This document shows positions 1-6,828 of a stretch of 8,889 nucleotides of DNA, in pieces. Under the pieces are notes generated by a model. That model did not search any database. It worked only from the letters and a program-made list of their open reading frames with translations, and was not told the origin of the DNA. Source of the stretch: an archaeon (GTDB lineage Archaea; Thermoproteota; Bathyarchaeia; TCS64); NCBI GenBank assembly GCA_020444005.1, contig JAHLLU010000065.1, positions 1 to 8,889 of the forward strand, written 5' to 3'. The first letter of the stretch is position 1; the number at the start of each line of letters is the position of its first letter. Both the position numbers and the translations under genes were made by a program.

Positions 1-1766
1 GCTGCCTCCTTCTTGAGTTTATCAAGCTCACCGCTGGATTTCTTGATATCAACGCCCTCGATAACCGCCAGCTTAACATCAACACCAAGCCTTTCTATCT
101 TAGAGTCGATGCTGAAATTGATTTCACGGTCAACTGGCTCCGGCTCAGGTGCCTTGATCTCGATGGGCTCAATCTTTCTGAGTATGATCTCAGCTTTACC
201 AAGCTGGTGATTCTCAATTTTTCTATCCAAGTCCACCCATTTCAAGTCAGAGAGATTTAGCTGTTTCTCGACTTTTTCAGCGAATACGGGCATAACTGGC
301 TTGATCATTATTGCGATGTTCTTGACTATGTTCACACAGTCAGTGAGTACCCGTTGGGTTTTCTCTGGGTCTGTCTTCTTCAGCTCCCATGGAGCATTGT
401 CTTGGAAATACTTGTTCCCAATGCTTCCTATCTCTAGTATTCTATTGATGGCGTCACGGTACTCAAAACCCTCATACGACTCATAGACCTTCAACGATTT
501 CTCGTGTATCTCCTTGAGCAGTGCCTCGTCCTCGATCTCGGTGGTCTCGCCTTTGAAGTTCTTCCCAGTGAAGCTCATTACCCTGTAGACTAGGTTCGCT
601 AGGTTGCTGACCAACTCGTTGTTGATCCTGTTCTCAAGGTTCTTGAGGTCAAGATCAATGTCTGTCATGGTGTGGTTCAGGTTAGCCGCATAGTAGAACC
701 TGAGTAGCTCAGGGTCTAGATAGTCCGCAAACTCGTCTGCTGTGAGGAATGTGCCTCTGCTTTTACTCATCTTCTCCCCGTTAACTGTCAAGAATCCGTG
801 GACCACGATATTGTCTGGTACATGGAATCCAGCTCCGTAGAGTACAGCTGGCCAAAATAGCAAGTGGAAGTAGATGATGTCCTTGCCTATGAAGTGAATT
901 ATCTCATGGTCGTCTGTCTGCCAGATGTCATCAGCTGTGAAATCCTTGTCCTTGCAGTAGTTTGCTGTGGAAGCTATGTATCCTATTGGTGCGTCTAGCC
1001 AGACGTAGAAGTATTTGTCGTCCTCTCCGGGAATCTTGAACCCGAAGTATGGGCCATCCCTGCTTATACACCAGTCCTCAAGTCCTTCATTCACCCAAGT
1101 TAATATCTGGTTCCTGATCTCAGGCTGAAGCCTCTTGTTGTTTGTCAACCATTCTCGTAGCCAATCTGTAAACTCGCCAAGCTTGAAGAAGTAGTGTAGA
1201 CTGTTCTTCCTGATTGGCGTAGCTCCACAGATACTACAGTAAGGATTCACCAAATCCGTTGTGCTATACGCTGAGTTGCATTTCTCGCAGGCATCACCGT
1301 ACTGATCCTGTGCCCCACAGTTGGGACAAGTGCCTTTCACATACCTGTCTGGAAGATACCTTTCACAGTTCTCACAGTAGGTAAGCTCCATCTCCTTCGT
1401 GTAGATGTGTCCAGCTTCCTTGAGCCTGTTGAATATCAGCTCTGTGTAGTACTTGTTTTCAGGACTATTCGTGCTATAGTAGCTCGCATAGTCGATCAGA
1501 TACTTGTCATAGGTTTCCTTGTGTTCATCATACCAGCGCCCAATGAACTCCTCAGGGGTCACGCCCTCCTTGGCTGCATTGATCTCGATAGGTGTGCCAT
1601 GAGTATCCTCTGCACCACAGTAGAAGGCATCTCTACCAGTCATCTTGAGGAATCGAACATAGATGTCTGTCTGGACGTTCTCCACCATATGCCCTATGTG
1701 GACTGGTCCGTTTGCGTAGATTAAAGCGGATGTGATTAGGGTTTTCTTATTATTATCTTGTGTCAG
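1..1766 (-). CDS. metG: Methionyl-tRNA synthetase, archaeal type, 3' end outside window
   Basis: Class I aminoacyl-tRNA synthetase that charges tRNA(Met) with methionine in the cytoplasm. The window holds 588 codons. The nucleotide-binding motif HIGH is at residues 23-26 in the context YANGPVHIGH. Four zinc-knuckle pairs follow: CENC (1365-1376), CPNC, CEKC and CSIC (1227-1238). Next come the methionine-pocket segment with DAPIGY and the KMSKS loop at residues 332-336 (759-773). The helical anticodon-binding domain contains NAPW, with Trp460 matching the anticodon-reading Trp of the E. coli enzyme. A proline/glutamate-rich linker (about residues 530-548) leads to a further domain cut by the window edge, which resembles a B3/B4 fold more than the usual EMAPII-like OB fold. 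No ATG, GTG or TTG lies in frame between the upstream TAG (1779-1781) and the HIGH motif. I place the start at CTG (1764-1766), 8 bases after a perfect AGGAGG. Identity is certain; the start codon and C-terminal domain are inferred. Confidence 0.95.
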   Translation of the reverse strand, partial: MTQDNNKKTLITSALIYANGPVHIGHMVENVQTDIYVRFLKMTGRDAFYCGAEDTHGTPIEINAAKEGVTPEEFIGRWYDEHKETYDKYLIDYASYYSTNSPENKYYTELIFNRLKEAGHIYTKEMELTYCENCERYLPDRYVKGTCPNCGAQDQYGDACEKCNSAYSTTDLVNPYCSICGATPIRKNSLHYFFKLGEFTDWLREWLTNNKRLQPEIRNQILTWVNEGLEDWCISRDGPYFGFKIPGEDDKYFYVWLDAPIGYIASTANYCKDKDFTADDIWQTDDHEIIHFIGKDIIYFHLLFWPAVLYGAGFHVPDNIVVHGFLTVNGEKMSKSRGTFLTADEFADYLDPELLRFYYAANLNHTMTDIDLDLKNLENRINNELVSNLANLVYRVMSFTGKNFKGETTEIEDEALLKEIHEKSLKVYESYEGFEYRDAINRILEIGSIGNKYFQDNAPWELKKTDPEKTQRVLTDCVNIVKNIAIMIKPVMPVFAEKVEKQLNLSDLKWVDLDRKIENHQLGKAEIILRKIEPIEIKAPEPEPVDREINFSIDSKIERLGVDVKLAVIEGVDIKKSSGELDKLKKEA

Positions 1767-1774
1767 TTTAGGTG

Positions 1775-1780
1775 CCTCCT
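1775..1780 (-). promoter_or_regulatory. Shine-Dalgarno site deciding the metG start
   Basis: On the minus strand this reads AGGAGG, a full anti-16S match, 8 bases before a CTG codon in the metG frame. It overlaps the last in-frame stop (TAG, 1779-1781), so only five codons, CTG being the fifth, lie between that stop and the synthetase body. It strongly suggests initiation at CTG. Confidence 0.75.
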
Positions 1781-1807
1781 AAGGTTTGGGTCAACTGGGA
1801 TGTTACC

Positions 1808-1818
1808 ACAATATAACT
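1808..1818 (-). promoter_or_regulatory. Possible TATA box for metG
   Basis: The minus strand reads AGTTATATTG here, an A/T-rich archaeal box A-like element. A start of transcription 25 to 27 bases downstream would fall near 1787, giving a leader of about 20 bases that includes the AGGAGG. A second candidate, TTTATGG near 1826-1834, would give a longer leader. Assigned by position and composition only. Confidence 0.35.
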
Positions 1819-1835
1819 CTAAGCCATAAACCAAG

Positions 1836-1863
1836 GGTTGATTTATTCGATTTCGAATCAACC
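1836..1863. repeat. Inverted repeat upstream of metG
   Basis: Two perfect 8-base arms, GGTTGATT (1836-1843) and AATCAACC (1856-1863), are separated by 12 bases. Nested inside is a second perfect inverted repeat, ATTCGA-TT-TCGAAT (1845-1858), whose right arm overlaps the outer right arm, so the two pairings are mutually exclusive if transcribed. It lies about 70-100 bases upstream of the metG start, just beyond the proposed TATA element. A regulator-binding operator is possible; no function is known. Confidence 0.45.
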
Positions 1864-1956
1864 AAGAATAGACATATAATGTGAGTTCTTTTTACACCCC
1901 GAATTGTAAGCCTTCAAGGGATTTTACAAATAAAAACATATGGTTATAGACCCCGG

Positions 1957-1972
1957 CTACAAATTCTTGTAG
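1957..1972. repeat. Short palindrome upstream of the membrane-protein gene
   Basis: CTACAA (1957-1962) and TTGTAG (1967-1972) form perfect 6-base arms around a 4-base spacer. It ends 34 bases before the TTG start at 2007. It may be an operator or small hairpin; chance is not excluded. The rest of the 1767-2006 intergenic stretch is A/T-rich, and I see no tRNA, ORF or other RNA gene in it. Confidence 0.3.
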
Positions 1973-2006
1973 ACTAAACTCTTATCCGCATCACCGACAA
2001 TAATCT

Positions 2007-2435
2007 TTGATACCTTTGAGTGGAGAAAGGGAGCCAAGCAGCACAGAGTACGGCATGGCAGCGATACTAACCTATGCATCAGTATATTTCATGAACTGGA
2101 TGCTCACACAAAACCCCGGCAAGAAATGGGTAGTCCTCATCGCATACCCAGTTTACTATATTGGGTCACTGTATCCAGCGTATCTCTTGGCGAGTAGAAC
2201 TAAGCATACTCATCTTTTGATTGGTCTAAAGTCCGCTGTTTATGGGTGGGGGTTCTCAGGGTTCAGTCTCTGGGTGCTTACAGGAACTACTAGCTTCATC
2301 TTTCTAGCGTTATTACTTCTTTCTATGCTTCTTGGCGGCTTCACAGGCTCATATATCAGCCTTAAACGTCAGCTCAGACGTGAGACATTAGCTGCTTTTG
2401 AGGAATCAACAAATATCCCTGAGGCAGATGAATAG
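2007..2435 (+). CDS. Small four-helix integral membrane protein, unknown function
   Basis: I do not recognise this 142-residue protein. It has four likely membrane spans at about residues 17-34, 41-61, 70-91 and 95-118. The loop between spans 2 and 3 is short and basic (ASRTKHTH), and a basic stretch (LKRQLRR) follows the last span, leading into an acidic C-terminal tail. Glycines cluster in spans 3 and 4 (YGWGFSGF, LLGGFTGSY), suggesting tight helix packing. The start is uncertain. The frame opens after a TAA at 2001-2003; possible starts are TTG at 2007, TTG at 2016 and ATG at 2055, the last placing Met directly before span 1. None has a convincing Shine-Dalgarno. The next gene begins on the base after its stop codon, so the two are probably cotranscribed and translationally coupled. 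Confidence 0.75.
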   Translation: MIPLSGEREPSSTEYGMAAILTYASVYFMNWMLTQNPGKKWVVLIAYPVYYIGSLYPAYLLASRTKHTHLLIGLKSAVYGWGFSGFSLWVLTGTTSFIFLALLLLSMLLGGFTGSYISLKRQLRRETLAAFEESTNIPEADE

Positions 2436-2870
2436 GTGGAGAAAGGATTGTTCTGGGACATCGAGCTAACACCAGAGGAAATCGAAGAAACCCTTCAAGC
2501 CACATACGACAAGATAATCTACTACAAGATGGAGACCATGGCTATCCTAACACTGGAAAGCATCAAACCCTGGTCCTATGTAGGCGGAGAATTACTTAGA
2601 GCCGCACTCGCCCCAATTATGCCCGCTTTCGGTGAAAGCCTTGGCCTCACCAGCGAGAAGATGCTTCAAGTCTTTGAGAAACGTGAGAACATTGAACGCT
2701 TGATACAGATGATTGAAGAAAGTCTTCAAAAGGAGGAAGCTGAGCGAAGAGCCAAGAAAAAAGAGGAGAAGGCCGAAAAAGAGGAGCAGAAGAAAAGAGA
2801 CCAAGCCTTAAAGGATGCATTGAAGGACGCAGAGAAAAAGAACAGGAAGAATTGGTTCAAAAAAACATAA
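2436..2870 (+). CDS. Small charged coiled-coil protein, unknown function
   Basis: This is a 144-residue soluble protein that I do not recognise. The first 75 or so residues look like a compact helical domain: an acidic start (LTPEEIEETL), a Tyr/Met-rich helix (YDKIIYYKMETMAIL), then a Trp/Pro-containing hydrophobic stretch to about residue 70. From about residue 78 to 137 it is almost entirely Glu, Lys, Arg, Ala and Gln, as in a long coiled coil or single alpha-helix, ending in a basic patch (KKNRKNWFKKT). The GTG at 2436 directly follows the TAG of the upstream membrane-protein gene and has GAGG at 2421-2424. A TTG at 2448 with GGAG at 2438-2441 is a competing start that would shorten it by four residues. 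The coupling suggests the coiled coil may partner the membrane protein; that is inference. Confidence 0.75.
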   Translation: MEKGLFWDIELTPEEIEETLQATYDKIIYYKMETMAILTLESIKPWSYVGGELLRAALAPIMPAFGESLGLTSEKMLQVFEKRENIERLIQMIEESLQKEEAERRAKKKEEKAEKEEQKKRDQALKDALKDAEKKNRKNWFKKT

Positions 2871-2901
2871 TATTTAGGTTTCTTTGGACGCTGCAAATTA
2901 G

Positions 2902-2911
2902 AAATATTTAA
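2902..2911 (+). promoter_or_regulatory. TATA box for the mutL-like gene pair
   Basis: AAATATTTAA is a good archaeal box A, preceded by an A-rich stretch that could serve as BRE. Transcription 25 to 27 bases downstream would start near 2931-2934, leaving a leader of about 10 bases before the ATG at 2944. That fits the lack of a Shine-Dalgarno there. It separates this pair from the two small genes upstream. Confidence 0.6.
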
Positions 2912-2943
2912 GCGTCGCCTGCCGCGACTGAATATGAAACAGT

Positions 2944-4776
2944 ATGGCAGACCTCAGCAAACCTACAGAGGAAATGCAATTTATTATCGCCACAGACGTA
3001 GGAAGCACCACAACAAAAGCCCGTTTCTTCCATAAGAAAGACGGTGAATGGCGCTTCCTAGTCGCAGGAGAAGCACCTACTACTGTTGAAGCCCCCTACG
3101 AGGACGTTACCCTGGGGGTCCAGAACGCGGTGCGAGAAGTCGAGGAACTTACGGGACACAAGTTACTCGCTCCTGAGGGTGGAATGATCATCCCCTACGA
3201 CGGCGAGAAAGGCGTAGACCTTTACTGTACCACTAGCAGCGCAGGCGGTGGTCTACAGATGATGGTCGCCGGACTCATCAAATCAATGACAGCAGAATCA
3301 GCGAACAGGGCGGCTCTAGGCGCAGGCGCCATCGTCATGGACGTAATCGCACGTGACGACGGAAGACAGACCTACCAAAAGATCCAGAGGATCAGAAGCC
3401 TCCGGCCAGACATGATACTTATGGCAGGTGGAACCGATGGAGGAGCCAGCCAGCACGTCATGGAGATCGCTGAGCTAATCAAAGCAGCAGAACCAAAACC
3501 AAGGTTGGGCGCAGCATATGAGCTACCTATCGTTTATGCGGGTAACAAGACACTCAGGCCTCAGATCGAGGAACTCATGAACACTGGCTTCGCTCTTGAG
3601 ATGGTCGATAACATCAGACCTACCCTTGAACAGGAAAACACTGAACCAGCTAGGCGTGCAGTTCACGAGTTATTCATGGAGCACGTCATGAGCCACGCAC
3701 CAGGATACACTAAACTGATGAAGTGGACTGACATCGACATCATGCCAACCCCAGCAGGTGAGGGTATGGCTATCCAGCTTATCGCAAACACGTTCAACCA
3801 GAACGTCTTGGGCGTCGGACTCGGTGGAGCAACAACAAACGTATACTCAATCGTTGAAGGCAGGTTCGTACGTAGCGTATCAGCCAACCTAGGCATGAGC
3901 TACAGCGTAACCAACGTCATGAAGGAAGCAGGCATCGATAACATCATGCGCTGGATTCCCTTCAACCTCGATAGAGAGGAAATTGCTAGCCGACTCATGA
4001 ACAAGATGATCCGGCCAACAACAATCCCACAGACACTAGAAGACCTAATCGTTGAGCACAGCGTTGCACGTGAAGCTCTAAGACTAGGACTACAACACCA
4101 CAGAACCATCGCTACTAGACTCAAAGGAGTACAGGTAGAACGTACCATCAGCGACATGTTCGATCAGGCAGTCGAAGACAGCTACGTCAAGATGATGAAC
4201 ATCGACATCTGCGCAGGAACAGGCGGCCTATTAAGCCACGCACCTCGCAGAATCCAAAGCATGCTCATCCTAACAGACGCATGGCAAACCGAAGGCATCA
4301 CCAGAATGATGCAGGACAGCGTCTTCATGATGCCACACCTAGGTGTAGTATCCACGGTTTATCGTGACGCAGCTTGGAACATCTTCGACAAGGACTGCCT
4401 CGTAAGGCTCGGTACAAGTATCGCAGCCTCTGGACAGGCAAAGTTCGGTGAGAAAGTAATGGATCTAAAGATCGAGATGCCTGACGGCACGGTGCTCGAG
4501 GAGTCGATGAAACTCGGAGACCTCAAACTGATCCCCTTAGGGCCAGAAGAGGAAGCCAAGGTATTCGTAGAACCAGCAGCACACTATGATATAGGTGCAG
4601 GTCCAGGCAAGGAGCTTGAAGCAACCGTTCAAGGTGGCGTAGCTGGCTTGCTACTGGACGCACGTGGTAGACCACTGTACTTCCCCGAGGATGACCAGAA
4701 GCGGAAAGAGTTACTTATCAAATGGTTCAAGGCGACGAATCTATATGACGAGAAAGAACTGGAGGCGTTGATCTAA
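2944..4776 (+). CDS. MutL/GlmL-family ASKHA ATPase-like protein, long form
   Basis: Homologue of the GlmL/MutL protein encoded with coenzyme-B12-dependent glutamate (methylaspartate) mutase; it is unrelated to mismatch-repair MutL. GlmL is thought to act as an actin/Hsp70-type ATPase, perhaps reactivating the mutase. Motifs in order are the phosphate-1 loop DVGSTTTK (residues 18-25), CTTSSAGGG (95-103), MAGGTDGG (160-167), YAGN (198-201), MPTPAGEG (267-274), the phosphate-2 loop (290-300), VSANLGMSYS, GTGGLLSHAPRR (425-436), MMPHLG, and a C-terminal DARGRPLYFP (572-581). At 610 residues it exceeds my recollection of about 460-480 for clostridial GlmL. The phosphate-2 loop reads GLGGATTN where the family normally has DIGGATTD, so both acidic residues are missing. 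It starts at ATG 2944 behind a TATA box, with no Shine-Dalgarno. Its stop overlaps the next start (TAATG). No mutase subunit is nearby, so its client is unknown. Confidence 0.85.
   Translation: MADLSKPTEEMQFIIATDVGSTTTKARFFHKKDGEWRFLVAGEAPTTVEAPYEDVTLGVQNAVREVEELTGHKLLAPEGGMIIPYDGEKGVDLYCTTSSAGGGLQMMVAGLIKSMTAESANRAALGAGAIVMDVIARDDGRQTYQKIQRIRSLRPDMILMAGGTDGGASQHVMEIAELIKAAEPKPRLGAAYELPIVYAGNKTLRPQIEELMNTGFALEMVDNIRPTLEQENTEPARRAVHELFMEHVMSHAPGYTKLMKWTDIDIMPTPAGEGMAIQLIANTFNQNVLGVGLGGATTNVYSIVEGRFVRSVSANLGMSYSVTNVMKEAGIDNIMRWIPFNLDREEIASRLMNKMIRPTTIPQTLEDLIVEHSVAREALRLGLQHHRTIATRLKGVQVERTISDMFDQAVEDSYVKMMNIDICAGTGGLLSHAPRRIQSMLILTDAWQTEGITRMMQDSVFMMPHLGVVSTVYRDAAWNIFDKDCLVRLGTSIAASGQAKFGEKVMDLKIEMPDGTVLEESMKLGDLKLIPLGPEEEAKVFVEPAAHYDIGAGPGKELEATVQGGVAGLLLDARGRPLYFPEDDQKRKELLIKWFKATNLYDEKELEALI
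4761..4765 (+). promoter_or_regulatory. Shine-Dalgarno inside the mutL-like gene for the downstream gene
   Basis: GGAGG lies 10 bases before the ATG at 4776, within the last codons of the upstream gene. With the TAATG overlap it indicates coupled translation of the pair. Confidence 0.6.
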
Positions 4777-5942
4777 TGGTAGACCAAGAAACAGAGAAGA
4801 AAACCAACGGCGAAGAGACCGAAGAAGCACACGCATATACGCCTGGGCTTAAGGTCAAGAAGGCAACCATGGTCGAGAAGATGCGAAGACTACCACTTCT
4901 TGGAGAGGTTTTCGTCAAGGAAGGCGACACGATAGAACACACCGATATTGTTGCAAGGACCGAGATCAGCGGAGATCCTGAGATCGTCAAGATCTCCATG
5001 ATTCTAGGCATGGAGCCAGAGGACACACCAAGATACATGACCGTTGAGGTCGGTGACATGGTTGAGAAGGGTCAACAATTAGCCTTCTATAAGGCATTGT
5101 TCGGTTTGATCAAGAAAGAGGTCAAGTCACCTGTAACAGGTACACTTGAAAGCTTCAGCGAGGTCACTGGACAAGCAATCGTAAGAGGCGCTCCTATACC
5201 CGTAGAGGTTGATGCATACATCCCCGGTAAGGTTATCGAGGTAATGCCCAAAGAAGGAGCAATAATCGAGACAAACGCAGCCTTTATTCAGGGAATCTTT
5301 GGAATCGGCGGTGAGGTGCACGGAGAAATCCATGTAGTCACACCACAGAACGATCAGGTCTTAGAAGCTGACATGATCAAGCCAGAGCACAAGGATAAGA
5401 TCCTTGTAGGCGGCTGTTTAGTCACATTAGACGCCATGAAGAAGGCAGTCGAGATCGGTGTCTCTGCTATTGTCAGCGGCGGTATCCGCCACGACGACCT
5501 AACAACCTTCACAGGCGAGGAGATCGGTGTAGCCATCACAGGACAAGAAGAAGTAGGAATCACAGTGATTATCACTGAGGGCTTTGGAACAATGAATATG
5601 AGCCAGAGAACCTTTGACCTACTAAAAGAATTTGAAGGCTACAGTGCATCTGTAAACGGCACTACCCAGATCAGGGCAGGAGTACTACGTCCAGAGATCA
5701 TCATCCCACACAACTTAGTAGAGGAAGATGAAGGGGAAGCTCTATCACAGGGTATGGTACCCGGAACCCCAATCAGAATTATCAGACAGCCCTACTTCGG
5801 AGCAATCGGCAAGGTACACAGCCTACCCGTTGAGCTTCAGCAGCTTGAGTCCGAAAGCATGGTGCGCGTCGTCAACATCGAGCTTGACGAAGGCAATGTA
5901 GTAACTGTGCCAAGGGCGAACGTCGAGATAATCGAGGAGTAA
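4776..5942 (+). CDS. Biotinyl/lipoyl-like sandwich plus KOW-like protein, partner of MutL-like ATPase
   Basis: A 388-residue soluble protein without an assigned function. After a charged, probably disordered leader (1-25) comes LPLLGEVFVKEGDTIEHTDIVART (39-62), the pattern of barrel-sandwich domains in RnfC and biotinyl/lipoyl carriers. VEVGDMVEKGQQLA (90-103) and VKSPVTGTLESFS (116-128) complete it. A third strand-turn set, PGKVIEVMPKEGAII (150-164) and GGEVHGEIHVV (178-188), suggests a repeated half. No attachment lysine in an MKM or DK-A motif is seen, so it is not an obvious biotin or lipoyl carrier. The middle (about 205-312) is an alpha/beta region with GGIRHDDL (235-242) and ITEGFGT (266-272). 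The C-terminus (329-388) looks like a KOW/SH3-type barrel: PGTPIRIIRQPYFGAIGKV then VRVVNIELDEGNVVTVPRANVEII. It overlaps the upstream stop by one base, so the two products probably act together. Confidence 0.75.
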   Translation: MVDQETEKKTNGEETEEAHAYTPGLKVKKATMVEKMRRLPLLGEVFVKEGDTIEHTDIVARTEISGDPEIVKISMILGMEPEDTPRYMTVEVGDMVEKGQQLAFYKALFGLIKKEVKSPVTGTLESFSEVTGQAIVRGAPIPVEVDAYIPGKVIEVMPKEGAIIETNAAFIQGIFGIGGEVHGEIHVVTPQNDQVLEADMIKPEHKDKILVGGCLVTLDAMKKAVEIGVSAIVSGGIRHDDLTTFTGEEIGVAITGQEEVGITVIITEGFGTMNMSQRTFDLLKEFEGYSASVNGTTQIRAGVLRPEIIIPHNLVEEDEGEALSQGMVPGTPIRIIRQPYFGAIGKVHSLPVELQQLESESMVRVVNIELDEGNVVTVPRANVEIIEE

Positions 5943-5954
5943 TCCTCCCCACAC

Positions 5955-5974
5955 TATTTTTTATTATATTCTTT
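5955..5974 (+). terminator. T-rich archaeal-type terminator
   Basis: A run of six T (5957-5962) followed by more T-rich sequence begins 14 bases after the stop of the sandwich/KOW gene. No stem-loop precedes it, as is usual for archaeal intrinsic termination. It overlaps the 3' end of the convergent DUF362 gene. No matching T-run is seen for the minus strand. Confidence 0.55.
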
Positions 5975-6788
5975 GAAAATTCCTTTTAACAGAGTCTATT
6001 GTATCACCAATAACTTCTATTTCAGTCATATTACCGATTCCGCTTTCATGACTCCACTTAATGTGATCAATCTCCTCCGGTTTGAATCCCATCACTTGGG
6101 ATGCAACCGAGTCAGCCGCAACAGGGTCAACGCTAGCGATTACTGTATTCATTTTGACTGGTTTTCCGTGGACTGGGCCTTTTCCCTCCATGGCTACGAA
6201 TCCATCAATTATGGTTACTTGGGGTGGTAGTGTCTTGTTGATATCGTGGATTACCTTGTCCATTCCCCTGATGTGGTATTTTCCCTTGAACTTGGTGGTG
6301 AGCATACCGAACATATTCTTGAGTCCAAGAGTCACCTTAGTGCTCATATGTGTCTTGAGCTTCGCAGCCGAGACTATGGCTGACTCTGTGGCTATCTTTG
6401 CTACCTTTATCTTCTTGAGTTCCCTGCCATCGGGTACTTTTAACTCAATTTTCTCATCCACATGTCGCATATTGATGAAAGGCACATCAATGCGTTCACC
6501 CAGTTCACTCATACCACTGGCCACCCAAGCTTTATCCGCGTTTGTCGTCTGAGCATCAGACTCAACGATAATGACCTCTTTACCGAGTTCCCTAAGTCTA
6601 TTGACTAACGCCTCGACTATTATCGGGTCAGTTGTGGCTCCTGTCTCCCAGTTCTTGGTGGTGATAAAATTAACCTTGATCAAAACTCTTTCCCAATCAG
6701 CTAAAGCTTCAGCATAGGGGATATTATCAAGGGCTTTATAGACGGTCTCTAGGCTTCTTTCTCCCTTGATTAATGCTACACGACTCAT
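5964..6788 (-). CDS. DUF362-family protein without iron-sulfur domain
   Basis: A 274-residue soluble protein of the DUF362 family (Pfam PF04015), whose biochemical role is not established. The family pattern is clear: VLIKVNF (35-41), ATTDPIIVEAL (51-61), AAKLKTHMSTKVTLGLKNMFG (141-161), TIIDGFVAMEGKGPVHGKP (192-210), DPVAADSVASQVMGF (221-235) and a closing IGNMTEIEVIG (251-261). Many DUF362 proteins carry CxxCxxC ferredoxin motifs; this one has no cysteine at all, so it is the stand-alone form and cannot bind a cluster through Cys. The ATG is preceded by AGAGGG (6793-6798) as Shine-Dalgarno. It lies 46 bases after the stop of the membrane-anchored protein gene, and either readthrough or its own promoter is possible. 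It converges on the sandwich/KOW gene. Confidence 0.85.
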   Translation of the reverse strand: MSRVALIKGERSLETVYKALDNIPYAEALADWERVLIKVNFITTKNWETGATTDPIIVEALVNRLRELGKEVIIVESDAQTTNADKAWVASGMSELGERIDVPFINMRHVDEKIELKVPDGRELKKIKVAKIATESAIVSAAKLKTHMSTKVTLGLKNMFGMLTTKFKGKYHIRGMDKVIHDINKTLPPQVTIIDGFVAMEGKGPVHGKPVKMNTVIASVDPVAADSVASQVMGFKPEEIDHIKWSHESGIGNMTEIEVIGDTIDSVKRNFQRI

Positions 6789-6828
6789 AGTACCCTCTAG
6801 ATATGGGGACTTTTAGATGGTTCCTATG

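Noticed and set aside
1407..1724. 105-residue plus-strand open frame
   Set aside because: It lies antisense within the HIGH-to-zinc-knuckle region of metG, whose reading is confirmed by motifs; its own translation shows no family features.
1767..2006. tRNA or other structured RNA gene in the divergent intergenic region
   Set aside because: No T-arm GTTCGA-like motif, cloverleaf arms or C/D box pair; only short A/T-rich palindromes are visible.
2592..2804. Minus-strand frame rich in Leu and Phe that looks like a membrane peptide
   Set aside because: It is the antisense of Lys/Glu-rich coiled-coil codons (AAG/GAG read as CTT/CTC), a common artefact.
2934..3035. 33-codon ORF starting at an ATG close to the predicted transcription start
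   Set aside because: It overlaps the start of the MutL-like gene in another frame, has no Shine-Dalgarno and a composition typical of out-of-frame reading. A leaderless uORF cannot be fully excluded.
2944..4776. Reading the MutL-like gene as DNA mismatch-repair MutL
   Set aside because: The name is shared but the motifs (DVGSTTTK, AGGTDGG, MPTPA) are those of the ASKHA GlmL family; no GHKL ATPase motifs occur.
4776..5942. RnfC or biotin carboxyl carrier identity for the sandwich/KOW protein
   Set aside because: No ferredoxin cysteines as in RnfC and no biotin or lipoyl attachment lysine motif; only the barrel-sandwich pattern is shared.
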